From: a virus
DNA: 48,636 nt
IMG/VR virus record: IMGVR_UViG_3300042922_000418
Span: 1-48,636 of that record
Direction: 5' to 3' (one strand)
Below are positions 9,350 to 18,389 of this stretch, one piece after another; within the stretch, counting starts at the first letter, position 1, and each line of letters opens with the position of its first letter. The notes below the pieces were generated by a model. The model did not search any database, had not been told where the DNA came from, and was given only the letters and a program-made list of their open reading frames with translations. The position numbers were made by a program, and so were the translations under genes.

Positions 9350-9361
9350 TATTAGTATGTA
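9350..9361 (-). promoter_or_regulatory. Putative late promoter TACATACTAATA
   Basis: The minus strand carries TACA-TACTAA-TA, 20 bases before the ATG of the baseplate-like gene. It differs from the AACA-N6-TA consensus only at the first base. Confidence 0.45.
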
Positions 9362-9382
9362 ACCCAATTTCATTTAGCCTAA

Positions 9383-9394
9383 AACATAATATTA
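9383..9394 (+). promoter_or_regulatory. Putative late promoter AACATAATATTA
   Basis: AACA-TAATAT-TA ends 14 bases before the ATG at 9409 and leaves room for just the AGGGGG ribosome site. It forms a divergent pair with the motif at 9350-9361. Confidence 0.5.
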
Positions 9395-9408
9395 AAGGGG
9401 GTTACACT

Positions 9409-9771
9409 ATGCCTATGACTATAACGCTACCGCAAAACAGAATCTTAAGCGGTAGAGACGCTGGAAAAGAAGCGCGCAAACAGCTAAATCTAGACGAATT
9501 AGACTACATACAATCACAGATCTGCATACTAATATCGCTAGAAACATGGTCTATAAACTCTTCATTTTTCATAGGATGCTTCTTAGACTCTGTAAAGAAT
9601 CTGGGAGGGGGAATATTATTCGAAGAAAAATATAAATTTCTTTATGAAGATATACATCTTTTATGCATGATCAATGATGGTATCCGCAAATGTGATATGT
9701 TAGTAAAACAGGAGGTTGTGAATAATGTTCCAGTTGCAACAAACAAACTATCCAGATATTTTCATCTATAA
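9409..9771 (+). CDS. STAS-like (DUF4325-type) protein
   Basis: The protein has 120 residues. The layout RILSGRDAGKEARKQL, then a hydrophobic strand (ICILI), then SINSSFFIGCFLDSV fits STAS-like DUF4325 proteins, in which a GRxxGxxxR segment is followed by a strand and a Ser-Phe helix start. The function of this family in phages is unclear, though STAS folds commonly mediate protein-protein regulation. The ribosome site GGGGG is 7 bases from the ATG. The gene's 3' end overlaps the next gene by 47 bases, implying translational coupling. The family call rests on pattern only; a structural search would settle it. Confidence 0.45.
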   Translation: MPMTITLPQNRILSGRDAGKEARKQLNLDELDYIQSQICILISLETWSINSSFFIGCFLDSVKNLGGGILFEEKYKFLYEDIHLLCMINDGIRKCDMLVKQEVVNNVPVATNKLSRYFHL

Positions 9772-10414
9772 TGATTTAAATCCAACACTAACTTCCCCAA
9801 ATTCACCATTTGAAGTTCCGTTTGCTCAAACTAGAGAGACTTTAATGGATGTGGAAATTTACAAACAATTTCTAGAAAATGCAATTCAAAGATTTAGACG
9901 AGGAAAAACATATAAACACTATAAGCACCATCTTATGGGTATGGGTCTAAATCGATGCCAATATCATTCTAATATTCGGTCGAGTGAAGAAGAAGAAATG
10001 GCAACCATAGAAATGCACCATCACGTTCTAACTATATTTGATATAGCTCTAATTATTACAGAAAGTATATTAAATACATATGGAGCTATAACTACATTCG
10101 ATCTGGTAGAAATACTCAAAATAGAACATACTAGATATAACGTATGCACAGTTATGCTTTGCAAAACATGTCACCAGTTACACCACAATGATGCCAGTTT
10201 TATTATTCCAACAAGATTAGGATTTGGAGACTGGGCTGGATTTTTGACTAAATATAGAAATGGCGTAACTAGAGATGTAGCATATAAAGTATTATATTTT
10301 GTTAAAAAAGAATTAGAGTCGCACGAAATTAACGAACAAAATACACTCCAACTATTAAGTATTAGAGATAATATTTTAAATTGGAGTGAATATAATGAGC
10401 AATTTATATCTTAA
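9725..10414 (+). CDS. HNH-like endonuclease family protein
   Basis: The protein has 229 residues. Residues 97-107 read MHHHVLTIFDI and residues 146-155 read CKTCHQLHHN. This His-His-x-x-x-x-x-FDI pairing with a later H-x-L-x-H-N is typical of HNH-like proteins of large phages. Cys146, Cys149, His150 and His154 could bind a metal together with Cys78 (LNRCQYH). The N-terminal 90 residues are unassigned. AGGAGG precedes the ATG at 9725. A second, more diverged member lies at 19598-20329. A homing endonuclease role is possible, but the gene sits in an ordinary operon and carries no sign of an intron, so a replication or repair nuclease role is equally open. Confidence 0.6.
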   Translation: MFQLQQTNYPDIFIYNDLNPTLTSPNSPFEVPFAQTRETLMDVEIYKQFLENAIQRFRRGKTYKHYKHHLMGMGLNRCQYHSNIRSSEEEEMATIEMHHHVLTIFDIALIITESILNTYGAITTFDLVEILKIEHTRYNVCTVMLCKTCHQLHHNDASFIIPTRLGFGDWAGFLTKYRNGVTRDVAYKVLYFVKKELESHEINEQNTLQLLSIRDNILNWSEYNEQFIS

Positions 10415-10940
10415 AATGAAAGTGTTAGAAGTTTTAGTAAAACCAGGATTTTATGTATTAATTTTAGCAGTAGCACTGGCTCTAAAATGGGAGCCGAATC
10501 AATCATTCTTTTGGTGTTCTATATTATATGCATTAATTATTTTAAATCGCAGAACTGAGAATCAAAAAATTATAATCGAACAATCAGTATATGATGAAAA
10601 TATACCAGCGGTTGTCGATAAAATTATACTAGAATGTCTCAATGAATACATTATCCTGAATAAAGGATGGAAAGAAAAAGAATATATTAGAGAAGAAGAT
10701 GAAAAAGAAATAATTAATGCATTAATTGAAATTGTATTAACGCGAATGTCTAAAACTATGCTTCGTAAGATTAGAGCATACTATAACGAAGAATTGGCAG
10801 AAGAAGTCATAACAGAAAAAATATATATGCTTGTATTGAACTATACAATTGAAAACAATATGATTGAAGAGTCTAATATATCAGAACTCGAATCTGCTAA
10901 AAAACGAAAAAGCCAAAAAGAAACTGTAGATATTTTATAA
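10395..10940 (+). CDS. Membrane-anchored hypothetical protein, 181 aa
   Basis: Two adjacent hydrophobic segments occupy the N-terminus (about residues 9-26, GFYVLILAVALAL, and 32-47, FFWCSILYALIIL). A long charged, helical cytoplasmic domain rich in Glu, Lys and Ile follows. The ATG at 10395 is preferred over the in-frame GTG at 10386 because TTGGAG is spaced correctly for it. The start overlaps the end of the HNH-like gene, so the three plus-strand genes form one operon. No family is recognised. It could be a virion or host-membrane factor. Confidence 0.65.
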   Translation: MSNLYLKMKVLEVLVKPGFYVLILAVALALKWEPNQSFFWCSILYALIILNRRTENQKIIIEQSVYDENIPAVVDKIILECLNEYIILNKGWKEKEYIREEDEKEIINALIEIVLTRMSKTMLRKIRAYYNEELAEEVITEKIYMLVLNYTIENNMIEESNISELESAKKRKSQKETVDIL

Positions 10941-10942
10941 AA

Positions 10943-10977
10943 AATAAAAGGTAAGCTCAATGAGCTTACCTTTTATT
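10943..10977. terminator. Bidirectional terminator between convergent genes
   Basis: A near-perfect palindrome AATAAAAGGTAAGCTCA/TGAGCTTACCTTTTATT has A/T-rich flanks on both sides. It closes the plus-strand operon and overlaps the stop codon of the minus-strand gene at 10966. Confidence 0.8.
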
Positions 10978-11781
10978 CTGTGCATTTTTGAGATACTGCC
11001 CAGCGAAAATCTTATATAATTCTTGAAGTATGCAAAAATTATAAGCAGGGTCTATATCTTTTGCTTGAACATTCGCACTCAAACAAGTTAGATACATTCT
11101 TTCCCCCAATATATTAATTTTCGATCTAAATAGCGATCTATTATTAAATTCCCTAAAATAATTTACCCCAAGTTCACCAGTTATGTACTGACTTCTTATA
11201 TTTGAGATGAGGTTAACCACATCTCGTGATTGACTTTCCTGGGCAGTTCCAAATATATACATAAGTAAATCTACCATATAAGGTTTATGCAACTCTATAA
11301 CATTATCACTCATGCCCTTTATATCAAGTTTCTCTTGTTTAGTAGTAGGGTTATAAAAATAATATAACTCTAAACCACCCAAGTGATAAAAGGATGTATA
11401 AAGGTTTTTCTCTACAAAATTAATATTATCAAACTTAGTATTAGACGCTATCTTATTTAATAAGAAGATAGCGTCTTTTTTTACTGCAAGAATTTCATGT
11501 TCTTGGATATTGTTGGCTTCGTAAAACATCTTTCTAGTTTCAACAAATCCTTCCATTAAACCTTTATTAATAGTTGTGTTATCACGTTGCATCAAACCAA
11601 CTGTAACCTTCCTTTGTTCTGGAGGAAGGTTATATAAATATTCATATCTACGTTTATCTATTAAGCCTTTATACAATAAGATATTTATATTAGCTTTACT
11701 TATATCATACTCTCGTATATATTCAGATATAATATGACTGACAGGCATTGTATATTTATCTAACTCATATATGCCTGTCAT
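10966..11781 (-). CDS. Hypothetical phage protein, 271 aa
   Basis: No function is recognised. The protein is predicted to be largely helical. It contains a segment of the form YLYNLPPEQRKVTVGLMQRD followed by helices with ANNIQEHEILAVKKDAIFLL, a style I associate with conserved jumbo-phage proteins of unknown role. The first 17 bases overlap the end of the preceding gene, so it belongs to the leftward operon 14565-10966 and is its last gene before the terminator. Confidence 0.6.
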   Translation of the reverse strand: MTGIYELDKYTMPVSHIISEYIREYDISKANINILLYKGLIDKRRYEYLYNLPPEQRKVTVGLMQRDNTTINKGLMEGFVETRKMFYEANNIQEHEILAVKKDAIFLLNKIASNTKFDNINFVEKNLYTSFYHLGGLELYYFYNPTTKQEKLDIKGMSDNVIELHKPYMVDLLMYIFGTAQESQSRDVVNLISNIRSQYITGELGVNYFREFNNRSLFRSKINILGERMYLTCLSANVQAKDIDPAYNFCILQELYKIFAGQYLKNAQNKR

Positions 11782-12286
11782 TTTCTACACCAATTGTTTC
11801 TATGTTTTCCAACAATTTTTCAGTATCAACGCTTATAGTAGTATATCTTTCTTTATCTTGCATAAATATTTGATTGCCAGATTCTGTCATTTCAGAATCT
11901 GGTATTACAAGGATATCCCCTATATCGTTTGCGATATAACAATTAAACCCATATCGCTGCTGAATCAATTTGATAATGGATTCGCACATAGAAACTACTG
12001 GTGGTGAATCGAGATCGGTTAATACAAATACATCCTCGTTATAATACATGGACATTAAAATCTCCATAAAATCCTGGAATGCGTTGTCGTTAGTTAGAAT
12101 ATAATTCGCATAAGACATATCGAATTCTACAGAATCTAATGGGCAAGTTTTAAGTATTATCTCAGGAGCCCATAGATTAGATAGTCTAGTCCCAAGATTT
12201 GTCGGATTGAAAAAATTGAGTACAAAATATCTATCCGCATCTAATAAAAGATGCGGAACAATGTTGTTATTTCCAAATATAATCAT
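11765..12286 (-). CDS. Hypothetical protein, 173 aa
   Basis: No family is recognised. The pattern alternates hydrophobic strands (YFVLNFF, DVFVLTDL, GDILVIPD) with helices, suggesting an alpha/beta fold. The ATG at 12286 overlaps the stop of the upstream gene (ATGA), and the end overlaps the next gene by 17 bases, so expression is coupled within the operon. Confidence 0.6.
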   Translation of the reverse strand: MIIFGNNNIVPHLLLDADRYFVLNFFNPTNLGTRLSNLWAPEIILKTCPLDSVEFDMSYANYILTNDNAFQDFMEILMSMYYNEDVFVLTDLDSPPVVSMCESIIKLIQQRYGFNCYIANDIGDILVIPDSEMTESGNQIFMQDKERYTTISVDTEKLLENIETIGVENDRHI

Positions 12287-12930
12287 GTTTTCACCCTAAA
12301 CACAGGAGAGAAAACTCCCCGTTTTTGTTCTTGTATTGCGTGTATATATTGTCCACAATAAATTATACATTCTTGCATTGAGTTGAATGTATAATTTATA
12401 GATTGCATTATTTTACCACATGCAGCTTCAGATGGTATATACTGCGGTGGCATCATCATACAATAATTTTCGAATGGTATCAAATCATTAACAAATAGCG
12501 CGTCTGCTCTTCTAGATACATACACTGGATCGTTGCTAATTTCGTAACTATCACCAGATCCAGTACATATCTTGATACCAAACACATCCAAAAAGAATTT
12601 AAGCAATACATTTACAAATCCAAAGTTCATGGATTCTTCTGCTGGAACGAATATCAAAATATGTTTACCCATATTTAACGCAGCTAATATATTAGCAATA
12701 ATATTTATTTTAGACATTAAATATGAATAATAGATGACAGCTGCCGTGTTTGCATCGCCATCTATTTCAGCACTTAATGATTCATATGGAGGTAGCAGAA
12801 CCCCCATAATAATACAATTAATATATCGATACTTTTCTGCTTCATCTACAAAAGCTAAAACTGTAGCGCCATTTGCAATGAAATTACTCATTTCATTGAA
12901 ATCGCTACTGATATACATCTTGCCAAGCAT
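12283..12930 (-). CDS. Hypothetical alpha/beta protein, 215 aa
   Basis: No family is recognised. Hydrophobic strands (ATVLAFVD, NCIIMGVLL, KHILIFVPAEES) alternate with helices as in Rossmann-type or flavodoxin-like folds. There is a GSGDSYE turn near residue 124, but no clear P-loop. AGAGGTG lies before the ATG at 12930. The gene begins 15 bases after the kinase-like gene and ends with an ATGA overlap to the next gene. Confidence 0.6.
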   Translation of the reverse strand: MLGKMYISSDFNEMSNFIANGATVLAFVDEAEKYRYINCIIMGVLLPPYESLSAEIDGDANTAAVIYYSYLMSKINIIANILAALNMGKHILIFVPAEESMNFGFVNVLLKFFLDVFGIKICTGSGDSYEISNDPVYVSRRADALFVNDLIPFENYCMMMPPQYIPSEAACGKIMQSINYTFNSMQECIIYCGQYIHAIQEQKRGVFSPVFRVKT

Positions 12931-12945
12931 TTTGATTCACCTCTT

Positions 12946-14565
12946 TTAGAATTCTCTAGCAATTGTATTGCGTTTGATGGGAACAAATGTATCTTCATCC
13001 CTATAACTAGCACCGCCAAAATACTTTTCAGCCAAAGCTTCAGCCTTAGCAGTCTCCTCGTCAATATGATTGAATTCGTATTGGCTGTCTGTAAATTCTA
13101 CTACACTCATAACTGCTATCTCTGGGTCGATTGTATATTTAGCAGATACGGCAGTAACGAGGAAATCAACTATGTCGCTTCTTTGCTGCTGAGTTGAATC
13201 TGTATACTTATCAAATGGGAATCTGGTCATTTGTTCGAGCATAAACTCATTCATTAATACTCTGTCTTTAGCTAGCATTTTGCCAGCAACGTCTGCTGCT
13301 TGAGATTCTGATTTTTCCAATTCAAGCTGCTCTTTTAAAGTTTCGCTTGCAAAATCATGCTCTGTTTTTTCATCTTGGTTTTCAAGAACTGAATTTTCGT
13401 TAGAAGATTTAAAATGTTTACTAGGAACTTCTTCAAATTCTTCTTCTAACATATCTGGGCTTTTGACAATTTGCGATTCTGTAACGACATCACTCGTAGT
13501 ATCGCGATCATATCTTTTCCACACTTCAGGCTCTTGTTTTGGACTGTCTTCTACTTTAACTTGATTGTGTTTTGTAATATCTTCTAATATACGATTAGCA
13601 ATTTCTTGTTGTTTAGGAACTTCATTTTTATTATACCCACCTACAACGCACGCACTAAGATCTTCCTCTTTACCCATGCGCTGTTTAGGTTTTTGAATAT
13701 TCGGCGCTATATAGTCTGACTCGCTATACAGTTTAAACTCTTTGCCATCCTTAACAATAGATACTAAAATTTCCTTTTCCATATTATATTCCTCCTTAAT
13801 AATCTTATATTTAACAGATTTTATATGATTAGCTTTACTTAAACTCCTAGCGGAATAGCGCTTACCGCACTCTTCACATACTAGTGTGTTTAAACCGCTA
13901 TCATAATCAATTGTACCATGGCAATGTGTCCCATTAGGAAAAATTGCTGAACACTGTAATTTATCCCCATCTGTTTCAAACAAATATGGGAAGTCTAATA
14001 ATACTGGACCAAAACCATCTCTGATTCCCCAATTTTTGAAAAAATCAGTTCCAATATCTTCTAGTATATATTTACCAATAAAGAAGTTATGAAGTATATC
14101 AAATATTTGACCAGCAATATCTTCAAACTCATATCTATTTCCTATTGGCTGAACCCTTTCTACCATACCCACTGTACCACAAGGAGTAACGTCAAATATT
14201 TTAGTAACGAATGGTTTTACAAATCCTTGATTAAACATTTCATCTGGATTGTCGTTTATAGCAGTCGCATCAAATGCTATTTTTAAAAGAAATGAATGAT
14301 CATATTCATTTTTATAAACTATTCTATTTGTACCAGTATGAAACCATTTAAACCCTCTAGGCACCATCACTTTATCAATCTCTGCAAATTTTTCTTTTTT
14401 AGATTTTGATGACCATTTAGCAGATGTAGCCAAGTAATGCAATCTAACTACATCTGCTTGAGTTAAATAGTGAGAAATAGGTACATGAAAAAGCGCATCA
14501 AAGTCAAAGTCTTTAATGAGCATTTTCTTGCAATAGATCTCTCTCAAAATATCTATTCTAGCCAT
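12946..14565 (-). CDS. Protein kinase-like fold with zinc ribbon
   Basis: The protein has 539 residues. Residues 71-200 resemble a degenerate protein kinase-like fold: glycine loop TGTNRIVYK (77-85), a candidate ATP-binding Lys95 (LLKIA), Glu136, a loop with Asp174 and Asn178 (DFFKNWG) and LLDF with Asp191. A four-Cys zinc ribbon follows (Cys205, Cys215, Cys230, Cys233). Residues 262-539 are a charged, Glu-rich, probably disordered then helical region. An internal ATG at codon 262 has a near-ideal AAGGAGG site, so a separate 278-residue C-terminal product is likely. It could phosphorylate host or phage proteins, or the fold may have become structural. Activity is unproven because the HRD and DFG motifs are not canonical. 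The ATG overlaps the TGA of the upstream gene. Confidence 0.55.
   Translation of the reverse strand: MARIDILREIYCKKMLIKDFDFDALFHVPISHYLTQADVVRLHYLATSAKWSSKSKKEKFAEIDKVMVPRGFKWFHTGTNRIVYKNEYDHSFLLKIAFDATAINDNPDEMFNQGFVKPFVTKIFDVTPCGTVGMVERVQPIGNRYEFEDIAGQIFDILHNFFIGKYILEDIGTDFFKNWGIRDGFGPVLLDFPYLFETDGDKLQCSAIFPNGTHCHGTIDYDSGLNTLVCEECGKRYSARSLSKANHIKSVKYKIIKEEYNMEKEILVSIVKDGKEFKLYSESDYIAPNIQKPKQRMGKEEDLSACVVGGYNKNEVPKQQEIANRILEDITKHNQVKVEDSPKQEPEVWKRYDRDTTSDVVTESQIVKSPDMLEEEFEEVPSKHFKSSNENSVLENQDEKTEHDFASETLKEQLELEKSESQAADVAGKMLAKDRVLMNEFMLEQMTRFPFDKYTDSTQQQRSDIVDFLVTAVSAKYTIDPEIAVMSVVEFTDSQYEFNHIDEETAKAEALAEKYFGGASYRDEDTFVPIKRNTIAREF
13791..13797 (-). promoter_or_regulatory. Internal ribosome binding site inside the kinase-like gene
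   Basis: The minus strand reads AAGGAGG, nine bases before the in-frame ATG at 13782 (MEKEILVSIVKDG). This is as strong as any genic start in the window. It would give a 278-residue protein from 13782 to 12946 equal to the C-terminal half of the larger product. Confidence 0.6.
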
Positions 14566-17243
14566 CAGGTTATAGTCCCCCTATTAGCTTTCTTAAATAT
14601 TTGATTGATAAAATCTTGACGTTTCTGTTGATATACCTTGTGATCCATAAGATCCATAGTAGGAACGAAACCTAGACCGTCTTGCATATTTCTAATAGCA
14701 GAATGCTTTCTAACTTCGGCTAAATATGCATTAGGATCATACAATCTACTAGCTTTATTAGAATCTCTTTCTATCTGCACTTCAATATTTCTAGTCAATA
14801 AAAAGTTTGCATTATCAAGAAAATCATATAAGCCCATATCAGGAGTGATAACACCCTTGTCATAATCTCTCCATGATTTTATAACTGCATTAGCATAAGC
14901 CTGTTCTTTTTGCTCTGGACTTTGGGCATTTTGCTGGATGCGATTGTAATGTTCTATAGATAGTTCTGTCATTTGAATTTGATATTTCTTAAACTGTTCA
15001 CGTTTCTGGTCTGGAGTTGTGATTCTTGGTTTATTCCACCATTCATCAAACTTTTCATCAAAATTAGTTATATCTTCATTGATATATGATTTTGCGCTTT
15101 TCATTAATCGTTTCCAAGTAAGATAATTATCTCGTTCATTTATCTTAATAGGAGATAGATTTTTATCATGTCGACTAAACTGCTCATGAGTTTTTATTTC
15201 TTCATCGCCACAATTTATTCTCATATCTGTCAGAGCCTGCAATTTAGTTATAATTTCCTTAACAGAATTTCCGTTCATGATAGCTCTACGTTGTGTGTTT
15301 ATAGGAGAATTTACATTTCGATACCTATCCATAATATTATCTTCTTTATCTTTGTGAGTCTTATGACCAGAAAGTTCTTCCATAGCTATTCTCTCCAATT
15401 CCTGTATAGTTGTAGGTTTTGGAGGGAGGACCATAGTTTTATCTCCGGCAATGACAACAGTAGATTTTATATTGGATAGCTTATCGTTACCCCTATATTT
15501 CATTAATTCCTTTTGCGCTTCCCTCCTTATTTCCATAAATTCTTCATTATCAACATTATTTTTATACCACAATAGATTATCCGCTAATAGACTATTATAT
15601 CTTGCTAATTCTTTAGCAAGGGCATATGTGTCTATCTCTAATTCAGATCTCTTTGCAATTGTGGCAGCCTCTTTATAATCTAATGAATTTTTGTTTGGTT
15701 TTTCATTAGCTACCTCCCTATCACCATATAGAAACTCATCATACTCCACACCATTTTCGTCTGTATGTGTACGTACAATGGCAAACTTAATATCCTCCTC
15801 TCTCGATTTCTTTTTAGTAGGAACTATATTTTCATCTTCTTTATCTATTTCACCCCTTACAACTGTAACTAATGGAATTTCTCCAGATCTTATTTCTTCT
15901 TCTGTTGGCAACATCCATTCGTTATTAGTTTGAAAATATTGAGGTCCATTATTCATTGTGGGGAATATCATTCCTGGAACTGCACCGTAATACCCCCCAG
16001 CCATTCCACCCATTTGTGCTTGATGAGATTGTAGCCATGGATTATTCATAAAATATGGATTGCCCATCTGAGCTGGTTTTGGTGGCATCATGTTCATGGC
16101 AGCATATCTTTGTGCGTCACTAGCAGCAGATTTATATTCTGCATTGCGACGACCAAATTGTTCTTCTAATAAAGCATTTGCAACTTCATCGTCATTGTCA
16201 TTAAACATGAATTCATAACTCTCAGGATCTCCAGTATCTATAATATTGTTACCGATATATGGATTAGCTTTAGGAGTTCCAGACTGAGCTATTTCGGATT
16301 CTGGACCAAAGCAATCGAATTTCATTTGTTGTCTAATTCTCTCAAAATCTGGGTGTCTCTCATCTACTCCATCTGGGAACTCGCTATTCTTTAAGACTAA
16401 ATTATTTGGTTTCCAATTTTGATTGTTCGCCATTTTGTCGCTTGTTAATTTACTTAAAGAAAAGAAGCTCTCTCTATTTGCTACATTTTCATTTACAAAT
16501 CCAGGAGTCTGATAATAGTTTGACTGTGCCTGAAATGGAGCGGCTGGCATGCCAGCTATTGGCGGTTGTTGTTGAACTGGGTAGTTCTTTGGATCATTTG
16601 GATGCCAAGTAGGGTTGAAATTTGATATCCCCCCTTTTGGTTCTAAATTTCCTATTCTATTACAATGAAAAACGTATCCCTCTTCTTTTTTCTCACCCTC
16701 CACCATATTTTTAGCAGCAAATCCTATTACTTGTTCTTTATCTATAGGATCTTCCTCTCTACTAACAAATACATTACTAGCGGCTATTTCAAACTGTTCA
16801 TCCTCCCTAGATCTTTTAGCAACGTCTACATTGACAGGCACGTATCCAGTATTTGTAGACATTTGATGTGGAATTGTACTAGAGGCACGTTGCTGTGCCT
16901 CTACCTTTTTATACTCAGACGCTTCGTCGCGTCTTTTAGCTTTCATGATATGATATAAATTAGAAAACTTTGAGAACTGATTATTGTTCTCTGGAACGAA
17001 TATACCGTAACGATTCAATTCTAGATTGATATAAGGAAATATTTCGCACACCTTATCCAATCCACCATATTGTTGGATATACCCATTAAATTCGTTTAAT
17101 AAAATATCGTTATCTGGGATTGCAGCGTATAAGCCGTTATATCCCGTAATCAGATCATCTGATATTTCGATCGGTATAATATTACCATCTTTGTCACAAT
17201 TACAATTGTAATTGTGATCTAAATGATTGCAAGCCATAGTCAT
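14565..17243 (-). CDS. Large low-complexity protein, probable virion or scaffold component
   Basis: The 892-residue protein starts with a Cys/Asn-rich segment (CNHLDHNYNCNCDKDG). It has a long central part (~120-470) rich in Pro, Asn, Gln, Met and Gly, including MPAAPFQAQ, MMPPKPAQMGNPYFM and GGMAGGYYGAVPGM. The C-terminal ~350 residues are strongly helical and charged. This layout looks like a disordered scaffold, virion or assembly protein rather than an enzyme. No catalytic motif is seen. The start at 17243 follows a GAGAAGGGA site. The gene heads a tightly overlapping leftward operon (17243 to 10966) and is preceded by a TATATATTATA-type motif. Confidence 0.5.
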   Translation of the reverse strand: MTMACNHLDHNYNCNCDKDGNIIPIEISDDLITGYNGLYAAIPDNDILLNEFNGYIQQYGGLDKVCEIFPYINLELNRYGIFVPENNNQFSKFSNLYHIMKAKRRDEASEYKKVEAQQRASSTIPHQMSTNTGYVPVNVDVAKRSREDEQFEIAASNVFVSREEDPIDKEQVIGFAAKNMVEGEKKEEGYVFHCNRIGNLEPKGGISNFNPTWHPNDPKNYPVQQQPPIAGMPAAPFQAQSNYYQTPGFVNENVANRESFFSLSKLTSDKMANNQNWKPNNLVLKNSEFPDGVDERHPDFERIRQQMKFDCFGPESEIAQSGTPKANPYIGNNIIDTGDPESYEFMFNDNDDEVANALLEEQFGRRNAEYKSAASDAQRYAAMNMMPPKPAQMGNPYFMNNPWLQSHQAQMGGMAGGYYGAVPGMIFPTMNNGPQYFQTNNEWMLPTEEEIRSGEIPLVTVVRGEIDKEDENIVPTKKKSREEDIKFAIVRTHTDENGVEYDEFLYGDREVANEKPNKNSLDYKEAATIAKRSELEIDTYALAKELARYNSLLADNLLWYKNNVDNEEFMEIRREAQKELMKYRGNDKLSNIKSTVVIAGDKTMVLPPKPTTIQELERIAMEELSGHKTHKDKEDNIMDRYRNVNSPINTQRRAIMNGNSVKEIITKLQALTDMRINCGDEEIKTHEQFSRHDKNLSPIKINERDNYLTWKRLMKSAKSYINEDITNFDEKFDEWWNKPRITTPDQKREQFKKYQIQMTELSIEHYNRIQQNAQSPEQKEQAYANAVIKSWRDYDKGVITPDMGLYDFLDNANFLLTRNIEVQIERDSNKASRLYDPNAYLAEVRKHSAIRNMQDGLGFVPTMDLMDHKVYQQKRQDFINQIFKKANRGTIT

Positions 17244-17280
17244 TTCCCTTCTCTCTTATATAAATATCATTGCTCACATA

Positions 17281-17291
17281 TATAATATATA
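17281..17291 (-). promoter_or_regulatory. Putative early-type promoter TATATATTATA
   Basis: The minus strand reads TATATATTATATATGTGAG between the stop of the 17294 gene and the ATG at 17243. It is identical in its first 11 bases to the motifs at 989, 18756, 19567 and 25425. Confidence 0.45.
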
Positions 17292-17293
17292 GC

Positions 17294-17701
17294 TTAAACA
17301 GTTATTAGCTTCCTAATACTCTCGTACATATTGTGTACGAGAGTATCATATTTTCTATTGTCACGGTCGTAGCAACGAATGAGATCATATAAAGCAGATC
17401 TAAACATCAACAGCGATGTTTCGCTCTTATTTATTGAAAAATATAATCTTGCATATCGATCTGTCAATTTTAATATATTATCTGTATTGTCTTGTAATAC
17501 AGTATTATCAGAACTTTTGGCAATAGATTTAACAAGCGACAATGTTGCATCTTGTAATAGCATAAAGAATGTATTACCAAGAACATTATAATCTGGTTTG
17601 AGTCTTAAGAATTCATCATAGCATGAATTTAAAGTATCTGTATAAAACCTATTTCCTTTTACTACTATAGCCTCATTAACGTTTTCCATATATTTATCCA
17701 T
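17294..17701 (-). CDS. Hypothetical helical protein, 135 aa
   Basis: No family is recognised. The start at 17701 (MDKYMENVNE) is preferred because TTGAGAGG lies just before it. The longer reading from an upstream ATG would place the start inside the ribosome site. The ATG overlaps the TAA of the RNase H gene, so it is translationally coupled. The protein is predicted to be mostly helical with many Asp, Asn and Leu residues. The shared operon suggests a replication-associated role, but nothing in the sequence proves it. Confidence 0.6.
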   Translation of the reverse strand: MDKYMENVNEAIVVKGNRFYTDTLNSCYDEFLRLKPDYNVLGNTFFMLLQDATLSLVKSIAKSSDNTVLQDNTDNILKLTDRYARLYFSINKSETSLLMFRSALYDLIRCYDRDNRKYDTLVHNMYESIRKLITV

Positions 17702-18389
17702 TCCTCTCAATTAATTTTTTATATTGCTCCATCGTATTCCTGTTCAATACTCTCTGAGCAATTATTTTGCCCTTCCAATATTTTAACGGATTATAATCTG
17801 GGCTGTTGTAAGTTTTTATTAGAGTATTCCTTGTCATATTATCAACTACGTTATTATAATAGCATATCTCTCGGATAATATCGTCAGTTAGCTCTATATT
17901 ATTATTTTCAATAAATGATTTTCTCACTATTTCTAGTTCATTAACATTAGACGGGTCTTGATGTCCCCGCTGATGGTATATTGATAAATGCGTGTTATTC
18001 TCTGCAATATAATTTATAATATTGCAAAAGATATCTTGATTTTTCACCTTAGTTCCACTAGAGTTAATTAGCAATTTAGTTTTTGGATCTATGTTTTTTA
18101 ACCATCCATATATCCATTCTCTTAAACCAAATACTGATATTCTAGAATCTGAAAATAGATTTAGAAAAGCATCGTATTCTCTAAAAGATAATAGACTTTG
18201 TATCCCCATATAAATAGCCAATACTTCTCCATAATTATTAGTTGACCCATAAACAATTTTGGTTCCAGAATCGATTATATCGCCATGAAAAGTAGTTACG
18301 AATCCAGAACATGATACAAAGAAACCATCTTCGTCTGTTAATATAGACGCATCCGTATAGGTATTAACCGCATTGAAAAAAGCGATCAT
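17694..18389 (-). CDS. Ribonuclease HI-like protein
   Basis: The protein has 231 residues. The four acidic catalytic positions of RNase HI are visible in the right contexts: Asp13 (NTYTDAS), Glu55 (NNYGEVLAIYMGIQ), Asp81 (LFSDSRISVFGLREW) and Asp183 (NNVVDNMTR). His139/His143 lie in the YHQRGHQDP loop, equivalent to the catalytic histidine loop. It should cleave the RNA of RNA-DNA hybrids, for example in primer removal during phage DNA replication. The C-terminal extension (~190-231) is unassigned. GGGAGGGG lies before the ATG, and the start overlaps the upstream gene by 26 bases. It is part of the short operon 18726-17294. Confidence 0.85.
   Translation of the reverse strand: MIAFFNAVNTYTDASILTDEDGFFVSCSGFVTTFHGDIIDSGTKIVYGSTNNYGEVLAIYMGIQSLLSFREYDAFLNLFSDSRISVFGLREWIYGWLKNIDPKTKLLINSSGTKVKNQDIFCNIINYIAENNTHLSIYHQRGHQDPSNVNELEIVRKSFIENNNIELTDDIIREICYYNNVVDNMTRNTLIKTYNSPDYNPLKYWKGKIIAQRVLNRNTMEQYKKLIERNG

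Noticed and set aside
16665-16958. Frame on the plus strand within the 892-residue gene
   Set aside because: It is a shadow of the minus-strand gene with no ribosome site.
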